In this document: one piece after another, positions 1-4,869 of the stretch
How the letters are laid out: the number at the start of each line of letters is the position of its first letter
How positions within the stretch are numbered: position 1 is the stretch's first letter
From: Bacillota bacterium
GTDB lineage: Bacteria > Bacillota > Dehalobacteriia > UBA4068
Assembly (NCBI GenBank): GCA_009778255.1
Contig: WRKD01000127.1
Coordinates: forward strand, 1-7,920
Length of the DNA: 7,920 nt
Reading direction: 5' to 3'
Position numbers and translations under genes: made by a program
The notes under the pieces: model-generated
Told to the model about the DNA's origin: nothing
The model's input: the letters and a program-made list of their open reading frames with translations, nothing else
Databases searched by the model: none

Positions 1-23
1 TTAATGTATTTGCCTCCTTACAA

Positions 24-55
24 GAAAGATTCTTCGCTACGCTCAGAATGACAAC
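24..55. repeat. Short palindromic intergenic repeat
   Basis: An imperfect dyad is visible: ATTCT at 29-33 and AGAAT at 45-49 are complementary, around a centre of the form TCGCTACGCTC. From general knowledge, sequences of this kind (ATTCTTCGC...AGAATGACA) recur as dispersed intergenic repeats in several bacterial genomes. Only one copy is seen in this window, so the repeat status rests on recognition and on the palindrome, not on a second copy here. Confidence 0.45.
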
Positions 56-74
56 AAGCGATTTTACCAACAGT

Positions 75-104
75 ATTTATCTACACCCTGTGGTATAAAT
101 TTTT
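75..104 (+). terminator. Weak terminator-like hairpin before the promoter
   Basis: ATTTAT (75-80) pairs with ATAAAT (95-100), and CTACA (81-85) pairs with TGTGG (89-93, one G-U pair) around a CCC loop, with one bulged T at 94. Five T residues (100-104) follow. The stem is A/T-rich, so termination would be weak. It lies just before the promoter at 106 and could insulate the leader from upstream transcription. No + strand gene is seen upstream in the window. Confidence 0.3.
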
Positions 105-105
105 G

Positions 106-134
106 TTGACAGAACGATGATTTTCTTGTAAAAT
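106..134 (+). promoter_or_regulatory. Sigma-A type promoter for the cohesin-like gene
   Basis: TTGACA (106-111) is a perfect -35 box. After exactly 17 bases comes TAAAAT (129-134), one base from the -10 consensus. Transcription should start near 141, which makes a 5' leader of about 335 nt before the ATG at 477. No dyad overlaps this promoter, unlike the two palindromic promoters further on. Confidence 0.75.
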
Positions 135-140
135 GTTGTA

Positions 141-476
141 ATATCCGATAGCTTTCTGCAATGAAAGTGTAAAAAATTCAGCATAACTAATATAGTGTTT
201 GTGAAATGTTATGCTATAAGGCTTTGTATGGTAAAAGTTTGAAGGGAGGAGGGGTTAAATAGTTTTTAGTATGCTTACAGCTGCCCCGCAAAGCTAGCTC
301 TGTTTAGGCAGGCAGGTCAACAACAGCTGTAATTTGCTTGAACTTAAGGAGGTGAGGGTTCACCTAGGCTTGACGCATTAGCTCTATACGGAGTTAAGCG
401 TCTTTGTTGATAATTGAGCATTGTTAATAATCAAGCGCTGTAAAAACTTAAAACCATTAAGGAGGTTTTACAGATT
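141..476 (+). promoter_or_regulatory. Long structured 5' leader, unclassified
   Basis: This gene-free stretch of about 335 nt holds a series of exact inverted repeats. In order they are CTTTC/GAAAG (152-156, 163-167); AGCATAAC/GTTATGCT (180-187, 208-215); TTACAGCTG/CAGCTGTAA (275-283, 324-332); GGTGA/TCACC (351-355, 360-364); and a 12-bp stem with one bulged A (372-384 with 391-402, loop TATACG) followed by a weak T-rich stretch. The last is a hairpin around the ribosome site (438-473). This density of stems in an untranslated leader suggests a cis-acting RNA. The sequence CGCAAAGC (288-295) also occurs in c-di-GMP-I riboswitches, but the other hallmarks of that class are absent, so I do not assign a ligand. 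A non-regulatory, stability-giving leader remains possible. Confidence 0.45.
438..473 (+). promoter_or_regulatory. Hairpin around the ribosome site, possible translation switch
   Basis: CTGTAAAA (438-445) and TTTTACAG (466-473) form a perfect 8-bp dyad with the ribosome site AAGGAGG (459-465) in the loop. AAAACC (450-455) can instead pair with GGTTTT (464-469), which would cover the 3' end of the ribosome site. The two pairings share TTTT 466-469 and so exclude each other. One exposes the site and one partly hides it, as expected for an expression platform. Confidence 0.45.
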
Positions 477-1010
477 ATGAATAAAAAAAAGGTGGTTGTG
501 TTTGCTATAACTTTAGCTGTTGTACTCGCATTTTCACTATCTGCTTCTGCTGCTACAGTTGATATAAACGGTTACGATTACCAAGCCTATTTACATAGTA
601 ATGCGAGCGAGTTGACAAAAGGCGATACGCTCTATGTGGATGTAATGCTCTATGGTAATCTTAAATACACGCAGTTTTCTTCAGAAATAGCTTATGACAA
701 TACATTGTTGACCTTTGCCGGTTACGAGAATTTACAGGGCTGGGTTGCTGCTGTTTGCCCGTTGCCGACCAATAAAATATCAGTGCGTAGCATGCCTTCT
801 ATGAATATGGTGTTTGGTGAACCCTGCTCTCCGGAAGTACAGATAGTTACTCTTAAATTTACAGTTAAGGAAACCGTTACCGCAGGGGTAAACGACACTG
901 CCCTTTCTTTTGCCTCCCTAGTTATTGGGCCCCCGGCAGGTGTTATCGGGGCAAAAACAGCCCCTACTGAAGATATGCCTATAGTAGTAGTATCATATAA
1001 AGTAGACTAA
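477..1010 (+). CDS. Secreted protein with one cohesin-like domain
   Basis: A 177-residue exported protein of unknown role. Residues 1-25 form a classical signal peptide: lysines at 3-5, a hydrophobic core of V/A/L/I, and a signal peptidase I site near ASA-A at 23-26. The remaining 150 residues are beta-rich and follow the cohesin/carbohydrate-binding pattern: alternating hydrophobics, then NLKYTQFSSEIAYDNTLLTF (residues 61-80), where cohesins typically have a 'YDP..L' strand, and later a LKF.V strand and G-rich turns. Two cysteines in the middle could form a disulfide. There is no dockerin, SLH domain, LPXTG motif or lipobox, so it should be released or held by a partner. The start is fixed by AAGGAGG at 459-465, 11 bases upstream. 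It appears to be a single-gene unit behind its own promoter and leader, and no clear terminator follows. The cohesin assignment is by pattern only; another immunoglobulin-like or carbohydrate-binding fold is possible. Confidence 0.65.
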   Translation: MNKKKVVVFAITLAVVLAFSLSASAATVDINGYDYQAYLHSNASELTKGDTLYVDVMLYGNLKYTQFSSEIAYDNTLLTFAGYENLQGWVAAVCPLPTNKISVRSMPSMNMVFGEPCSPEVQIVTLKFTVKETVTAGVNDTALSFASLVIGPPAGVIGAKTAPTEDMPIVVVSYKVD

Positions 1011-1119
1011 TGAGAAAAATCGCATAAACCCCCATTCCCGTGGTAAATAATTATTTGCATCTGTGCTAAATTACAATTTAACTAGTAAAAAGATTGCTAT
1101 TCAGAATTGCCAAAAAGTA

Positions 1120-1159
1120 TTGACAATCATGTTCTATTATGGTAGAATATGGTTGTCAA
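1120..1159 (+). promoter_or_regulatory. Palindromic promoter/operator of the blaI-like unit
   Basis: TTGACA (1120-1125), 17 bases, then TAGAAT (1143-1148), with TGG directly before the -10 as an extended -10. The whole element is a near-palindrome: arms 1120-1137 and 1142-1159 around TATG, with 15 of 18 positions complementary and the other three forming G-T pairs. The core TTCTAT-TATG-GTAGAA (1132-1147) is a likely repressor site overlapping the -10. Transcription would start near 1155. The same architecture recurs at 4731-4770. BlaI/MecI repressors are known to bind dyads overlapping their own promoters, which fits autoregulation of the repressor gene at 1373. Confidence 0.75.
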
Positions 1160-1173
1160 TTCTTTTTTACTAC

Positions 1174-1214
1174 TTAAGGGCGCCTCTAAATACCCGCTCA
1201 TCACCATCTTCGCT
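1174..1214 (-). repeat. Dispersed repeat, copy 1 (inverted)
   Basis: Read on the minus strand, this 41-bp segment matches 4565-4605 at 34 of 41 positions with no gaps. Shared blocks include AGCGAAGAT, GGTATTTA and AGGC. The two copies are in inverted orientation and flank the blaI-like, blaR1-like and permease genes. This copy begins 14 bp after the palindromic promoter and abuts the long hairpin at 1219-1299, so it may be one end of a larger intergenic repeat element. Confidence 0.65.
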
Positions 1215-1218
1215 GCCC

Positions 1219-1299
1219 TTTTTCCGCCTAAACTGCGTTGTCGTCGTTTTACGTAGCTTTAGGCTACGCTTCAACTCCTCCGCCTTGCTAGGCGAAAAA
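1219..1299. repeat. Long imperfect hairpin, MITE-like or REP-like element
   Basis: TTTTT (1219-1223) and CGCCTA (1225-1230) pair with TAGGCG (1289-1294) and AAAAA (1295-1299), with one bulged C. Inside, GTTG (1237-1240) can pair with CAAC (1272-1275), and the tip is a perfect 6-bp stem, CGTAGC (1252-1257) with GCTACG (1263-1268). It carries no gene. It sits in the leader of the blaI-like transcript between promoter and start codon, together with dispersed repeat copy 1. The rest of 1011-1372 shows no terminator and no credible gene. Confidence 0.5.
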
Positions 1300-1372
1300 A
1301 TTGCTAGCGAATCTGGCAATTCGGAGTAAACCGAGGTGCTCTGATGAATTCAAAAGGTGGTGCTTTATCAAA

Positions 1373-1726
1373 ATGAAATTATTTGATTCCGAATTAAAAG
1401 TATTAGATGTGCTGTGGCGGGAAGGCGATATAACAGCCAAGCGCCTGGCTGAAATCCTCCACGAGCAGGTGCAGTGGAGCAAAACTACCACGTATACAGT
1501 TATTAAAAAATGCCTTGATAAAGGCGTGGTTAGCAGAGGGGAACCAAACTTTGTTTGCCACGCCTTAATTAGCCGTCAGCAAGCACAGGAAATGGAGACC
1601 ACCGAACTGATCAACAAAATGTACGGAGGTATGCCGGATCAGCTGGTATCTTCAATTTTATGGCGTAAGGATTTATCTGGAGAAGAAATAGAAAGGTTAA
1701 AAAAAATCATTGAAAAGCTGAATTGA
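1373..1726 (+). CDS. BlaI/MecI/CopY-family transcriptional repressor
   Basis: A 117-residue winged-helix repressor, the usual length of the family. The N-terminal 70 residues match the BlaI pattern: ELKVLDVLWREGDITAKRLA (7-26), then the recognition region W-S-K-T-T-T-Y-T-V-I-K-K-C-L-D-K-G (35-51), which corresponds to 'WS..TV.TLL.RL..KG' in BlaI/MecI. The C-terminal part, with SGEEIERLKKIIEKLN, is the helical dimerisation region that the partner protease cleaves in BlaI and MecI. The ATG at 1373 is preferred over an upstream in-frame TTG at 1301, because residue 1 here aligns with family starts, the extra 24 codons would run through repeat DNA, and AGGTGG lies at 1355-1360. It is followed directly by the M56 sensor gene, the classical pairing. 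Likely targets are its own promoter (1120-1159) and the importer promoter (4731-4770). Confidence 0.9.
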   Translation: MKLFDSELKVLDVLWREGDITAKRLAEILHEQVQWSKTTTYTVIKKCLDKGVVSRGEPNFVCHALISRQQAQEMETTELINKMYGGMPDQLVSSILWRKDLSGEEIERLKKIIEKLN

Positions 1727-1736
1727 GGTGATTTTA

Positions 1737-3404
1737 ATGAACATATTCAGTTTAAGCCTCTCGGCCACGTATATTATACTGGCTATTCTTGTTGTTCGTA
1801 CGCTTTTCATTCATAGATTACCCAAGAAAACCTTTATGGCGCTATGGAGTATAGCAGCATGCCGCCTATTATTACCTTTTTCGATTCCCTCCCAGCTAAA
1901 CATAGGGAGCATTGTCAATAAACTGTACACAGCATGGCAAAACCAGGCTGCCCTCCCCGTAGAAACTGTGTATGCTCCTGTTATAAACGATGTAGCTGCC
2001 CTTGGGGCGCCTGAGAGTTTGCAGGATACACTGATAACCGGTATAGCAAATATTCCCTTTGATGAGGTAACAACCGTCACCACCAATGCAGCAAGTTTGT
2101 CTTGGTTGTTTTACCTCTGGTTAGCGGGAGCATGCGTATTAGCGCTCTATTTTCTTATAACCCACTGGCGTTGCCAAAACACTTACAAAATCTCCCTGCC
2201 AATAGAAAACCGCTTTATCGAAGAATGGTTGCAAGTTCATCCTCTAAGGCGCAAGATACATATCAGACAATCGGATAATATAAACGCACCGCTAACATAT
2301 GGTATATTAAAGCCGGTCATCTTGCTCCCCGGTTCAACAGATTGGCAAGATGAAACCGGTCTTGCCTATGTTTTGGCTCATGAATATGTGCATATACAGC
2401 GCTTCGACACCTTATATAAGTGGATATTGGTAGGCATACTCTCTATGCACTGGTTTAACCCCTTTGTTTGGCTTATGTATATATTTGCGAACCGCGATAT
2501 TGAATTGACCTGCGATGAAATGGTCGTACAGACTTTTGGAGAAAAAATGAAATCTGTTTATGCCCTAATGTTAATAAGTTTGGGGGAAAAGCGGGGCATT
2601 TTTATGGGCTTATGCAGCAATTTTAGCAAAAACTCTGTGGAAGAGCGAGTAGTATCTATCATGAAAACGAAAAAGAATTCTGTAGCTAAGACTTTAGTTG
2701 CCTTAATTCTCATAAGTAGCATAGTAGTATTATTTGCCACAACAAAAACCATAAGCGCAATTCCTTTGGAAATCCAAGAGGAATATAAGGAAAGAATGCT
2801 ATTTGTCACTACCGGAGAAACCGCGCTCAAAGTAACTTATGATGGTAATACCTGGGAATACTATCCACATAATACTGAAAACGAAGATTGGAAATGGTAT
2901 AACACTGAAGAATTTGAAAAATTGATAAATCTGGCTAAAACAGATAATTATAGTGCCTATAGGTGGGCAGGAGCTTATGAAGCAGAAAAAGATTTGTCTA
3001 AACTGGAACAAACCTTAGCAGATATAAAGAATGGTATTAAAGTTTCTAAGTGTAAAATAATTTTTGTAGCAGACGATATCGGCCCCCAATCTGTTGCTTC
3101 GAGCACAATGAGATGCTTCTATTGGTATTGCTTTGGCTATGTTTTTAAAGATAAAAGCGGAAATACTGTAGATCTTGGCCTTTTTGAAACCAGATCCGCC
3201 TTATTTGCCGCTTTAAAACGATATTATGACAAAGAGGTAATGGGGGGGCGCATGTCGCAAGGTGAAGCCGATAGATTGTTTAATAAAATAGCGCATCCTT
3301 TAAGAAATCATGATGAAGTTTCGCTATTAGATAAATTTATCAATGTAAATTGGTCTTCTGTAGTACTTCCTACTCATGGAGAAGGGGCAGATAGAATACT
3401 GTAA
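1737..3404 (+). CDS. BlaR1/MecR1-like M56 membrane metallopeptidase sensor
   Basis: A 555-residue membrane sensor-protease expected to release the adjacent BlaI-like repressor. Visible parts: TM1 about 5-24, TM2 about 32-50, TM3 about 123-144, a zinc-protease region with HEYVH at 215-219 and ELTCDE at 256-261 (the M56 signature), and TM4 about 319-337. After TM4 comes an external domain of about 215 residues. In true BlaR1/MecR1 this is a class D-like penicillin-binding domain with S-x-x-K and K-T-G motifs, and I find neither motif. Instead it has a W-rich segment (WEYYPH, WKWYNTEEFEKL) and ADIKNGIKVSK, as I recall from other clostridial M56 proteins, so it probably senses something other than beta-lactams. 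The ATG at 1737 is chosen over a GTG at 1728 because GAGGTGA (1725-1731), which overlaps the repressor's stop codon, is then a ribosome site 5 bases upstream. Translation is probably coupled. Confidence 0.88.
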   Translation: MNIFSLSLSATYIILAILVVRTLFIHRLPKKTFMALWSIAACRLLLPFSIPSQLNIGSIVNKLYTAWQNQAALPVETVYAPVINDVAALGAPESLQDTLITGIANIPFDEVTTVTTNAASLSWLFYLWLAGACVLALYFLITHWRCQNTYKISLPIENRFIEEWLQVHPLRRKIHIRQSDNINAPLTYGILKPVILLPGSTDWQDETGLAYVLAHEYVHIQRFDTLYKWILVGILSMHWFNPFVWLMYIFANRDIELTCDEMVVQTFGEKMKSVYALMLISLGEKRGIFMGLCSNFSKNSVEERVVSIMKTKKNSVAKTLVALILISSIVVLFATTKTISAIPLEIQEEYKERMLFVTTGETALKVTYDGNTWEYYPHNTENEDWKWYNTEEFEKLINLAKTDNYSAYRWAGAYEAEKDLSKLEQTLADIKNGIKVSKCKIIFVADDIGPQSVASSTMRCFYWYCFGYVFKDKSGNTVDLGLFETRSALFAALKRYYDKEVMGGRMSQGEADRLFNKIAHPLRNHDEVSLLDKFINVNWSSVVLPTHGEGADRIL

Positions 3405-3411
3405 GGGAGCT

Positions 3412-3443
3412 ATACAAGGCAACGACGCTATATGTCCTTGTAT
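3412..3443 (+). other. Intercistronic hairpin between sensor and permease genes
   Basis: ATACAAGG (3412-3419) and CCTTGTAT (3436-3443) form a perfect 8-bp dyad with a 16-nt loop, in the 79-bp gap between the sensor and the permease. No U-run follows, so it is not a standard terminator. It could stabilise the upstream message or reduce read-through. No promoter is evident in the gap, so the permease is probably co-transcribed with the regulator genes. Confidence 0.35.
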
Positions 3444-3483
3444 TTCAGATATTGTGTATTGCGCTGACTTTGAAAAAGCATGA

Positions 3484-4566
3484 ATGGTGGCTAATGAAAT
3501 CGATATTAAAAAAATAACAGGCAAAAACATTATCCCTATTATTTTTATACTTATGACAGCTCTCATGATACCATATTCCGGTTTTTCGGGAAGGGTTTTG
3601 GTTCAAGAGATCATTTTCCGCTTGAGCAGTAACACCGTTTTAGTGCTTGCATTGCTTATTCCGCTCATAGCTGGCATGGGCGTTAATTTTGGTTTAGGGC
3701 TTGGCGTCATGGCTTGTCAAATAGCGTTGATATTAGTAACAGATTGGCATATAACAGGCATATTGGGAATGATTCTGGCCATGCTTATCTCCACGCCTAT
3801 CTCACTTCTATTCGGCTTTTTTGGCGGCTGTATTCTTAAAAATGCCAAAGGCATGGAGATGATCATCTCTTGGGTACTGGGAATTTTCATGTTGGGAGTG
3901 TATCAGATCATAGTTTCCTTTGGCATGGGCAAGGTCATTCCCATTGGAGATAAAACAATTCTCTTACCCCGGGGCTTTGGTATAAGAAATAGCATACAAC
4001 TGGATGGTATTAGGGGGAGTTTCGATACTTTAATTGATAAACTGTTGGGCTTTCGCATACAGATAGCAGGTATCGTTATACCAGTATTCACTTTTTTGGT
4101 GGTGGCCGCCCTGTGTTTGTGGATATGGTGGTTTAGGAGAACCAAGCTTGGTCAAAAAATTCGTGCTGTGGGTAAGGATATGGACGCGGCGGCGGCGTCT
4201 GGAATCAATGTTGGTCGCATCAGGATCATTTCTATACTAATCTCCACGGTATTAGCCGGTTATGGTTATGCGATTTATATACAAAATATTGGCGTAATGC
4301 CCGTCTATACAGGAGCGAACTCCGTGGTGCTTTTCGCTGCTGCTGCGCTTTTGTTTGGTGGGAATACAGCCGACAAGGCAGGCCTACCCCGGGTAATTGT
4401 GGGCGTTGTGCTTTTCAATTTATTTTTTATTGTTACACCCATGGCTGCCAAACGAATACTTGTTCCTTCGGAAGTTGACAACTTTTTTATAGGTTTCTTT
4501 ACCTATTTAATTGTGGCTGTTGCATTTGCTATAAATGCCCGGAATAATAAAAAGGAAAAAGAGTAG
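3484..4566 (+). CDS. ABC transporter permease, RbsC/LivH type
   Basis: A 360-residue polytopic membrane protein of the BPD_transp_2 class, which forms the channel of ribose-, galactose-, nucleoside- and branched-chain amino acid-type importers. About eight hydrophobic segments are visible. The conserved cytoplasmic loop that contacts the ATPase is G-Q-K-I-R-A-V-G-K-D-M-D-A-A-A-A-S-G-I at residues 223-241, the family's 'G...RA.G.....A...GI' motif. The C-terminus is lysine-rich (NNKKEKE). The start is forced to 3484 or later by an in-frame TGA at 3481-3483. Its ribosome site is poor (GAAAAAG), so translation may depend on upstream translation. It lies in the regulator unit, apart from the ATPase and binding protein of the next unit, although its family says it should work with them. 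The stop TAG overlaps a dispersed repeat, and a strong terminator follows. Confidence 0.88.
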   Translation: MVANEIDIKKITGKNIIPIIFILMTALMIPYSGFSGRVLVQEIIFRLSSNTVLVLALLIPLIAGMGVNFGLGLGVMACQIALILVTDWHITGILGMILAMLISTPISLLFGFFGGCILKNAKGMEMIISWVLGIFMLGVYQIIVSFGMGKVIPIGDKTILLPRGFGIRNSIQLDGIRGSFDTLIDKLLGFRIQIAGIVIPVFTFLVVAALCLWIWWFRRTKLGQKIRAVGKDMDAAAASGINVGRIRIISILISTVLAGYGYAIYIQNIGVMPVYTGANSVVLFAAAALLFGGNTADKAGLPRVIVGVVLFNLFFIVTPMAAKRILVPSEVDNFFIGFFTYLIVAVAFAINARNNKKEKE

Positions 4567-4605
4567 CGAAGATAGTTACGAGCCGGTATTTAAAGGCACC
4601 CATAA
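4565..4605 (+). repeat. Dispersed repeat, copy 2
   Basis: This matches the minus strand of 1174-1214 at 34 of 41 positions without gaps. It begins at the AG of the permease stop codon (TAG, 4564-4566) and ends at the edge of the terminator stem. Together the two copies form an inverted pair about 3.35 kb apart around the blaI-like, blaR1-like and permease genes. Confidence 0.65.
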
Positions 4606-4646
4606 AACAAAGGACAGTCAATATAACGTACTGCCCTTTGTTTTTT
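4606..4646 (+). terminator. Intrinsic terminator after the permease
   Basis: AACAAAGG-A-CAGT (4606-4618) pairs with ACTG-C-CCTTTGTT (4630-4642): 12 pairs with one A/C mismatch and an 11-nt loop, ending in a run of T (4641-4646). On the other strand the stem is followed by TTTGTTTTATGG, so it could also stop transcription coming from the right. It closes the blaI-blaR1-permease unit. Of the remaining bases in 4567-4869, 4647-4730 show nothing recognisable. Confidence 0.85.
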
Positions 4647-4730
4647 ACTTGCTGGGCCCTTTTGCTTCTTGCTACCCCGCAGAGATTTTACAACACATGG
4701 CGGTAAAGTAAATATTTTGAAAATTAGCTA

Positions 4731-4770
4731 TTGACAAGCTCATTCTACTGTGGTAGAATGAGCTTGTCAA
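4731..4770 (+). promoter_or_regulatory. Perfectly palindromic promoter/operator of the importer unit
   Basis: TTGACA (4731-4736), 17 bases, TAGAAT (4754-4759), with TGG before the -10. The arms 4731-4748 and 4753-4770 are perfectly complementary over 18 bp around TGTG. Because of the symmetry, the minus strand also reads TTGACA-N17-TAGAAT, so in principle the element could fire both ways. The core TTCTAC-TGTG-GTAGAA (4743-4758) matches the core at 1132-1147. It should drive the binding protein and ATPase genes and be under the same repressor as the blaI-like unit. Transcription would start near 4766. Confidence 0.8.
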
Positions 4771-4772
4771 TA

Positions 4773-4788
4773 TTCTATTGCTATAGAA
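4773..4788. promoter_or_regulatory. Second operator-like dyad downstream of the promoter
   Basis: TTCTAT-TGCT-ATAGAA is a perfect 6-bp dyad with a 4-bp spacer, matching the TTCTAY-N4-RTAGAA cores of the two palindromic promoters. Its centre lies 30 bp from the centre of the 4743-4758 core, close to three helical turns, and just downstream of the expected transcription start. This suggests a second repressor site on the same DNA face. Confidence 0.5.
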
Positions 4789-4869
4789 CGGAGATGATTT
4801 CATATGTGCTGAGTAAAGAATTTAAAAGCTTAGTAAGGAAAAAACTAAAAATAAAAGGGGGTTGTTTAC

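Noticed and set aside
275..332. Possible c-di-GMP-I (GEMM) riboswitch, from CGCAAAGC and the enclosing 9-bp stem
   Set aside because: The GGCAAACC motif, the GAAA tetraloop stem and the usual 3' GGGTTGCC-like end are not found, so only one short block matches.
372..410. The 12-bp leader hairpin as a full intrinsic terminator
   Set aside because: The following stretch is TTTGTTGATAATT, too interrupted for efficient termination. It is kept as part of the structured leader.
1063..1329. An 88-codon + strand frame across the promoter and repeats
   Set aside because: It crosses the palindromic promoter, the dispersed repeat and the hairpin, has no ribosome site and no protein-like composition.
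1301..1372. Longer form of the BlaI-like protein starting at TTG 1301
   Set aside because: The extra 24 codons run through repeat DNA, lack a ribosome site, and make the protein start too early compared with the family.
1728..1736. GTG 1728 as the start of the M56 sensor
   Set aside because: The GTG lies inside the GAGGTGA that best serves as ribosome site for ATG 1737.
3242..3248. G7 run in the sensor gene as a phase-variation tract or frameshift
   Set aside because: The reading frame continues sensibly on both sides, and seven G residues alone are weak evidence.
1737..3404. A true beta-lactam sensor (BlaR1/MecR1)
   Set aside because: The protease part fits, but the external domain shows no S-x-x-K or K-T-G motifs and no beta-lactamase or PBP2a gene is nearby.
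3376..3483. A 35-codon frame overlapping the sensor's end and stopping right before the permease start
   Set aside because: There is no ribosome site before ATG 3376 and no recognisable product. The adjacency of its TGA to the permease ATG may be chance.
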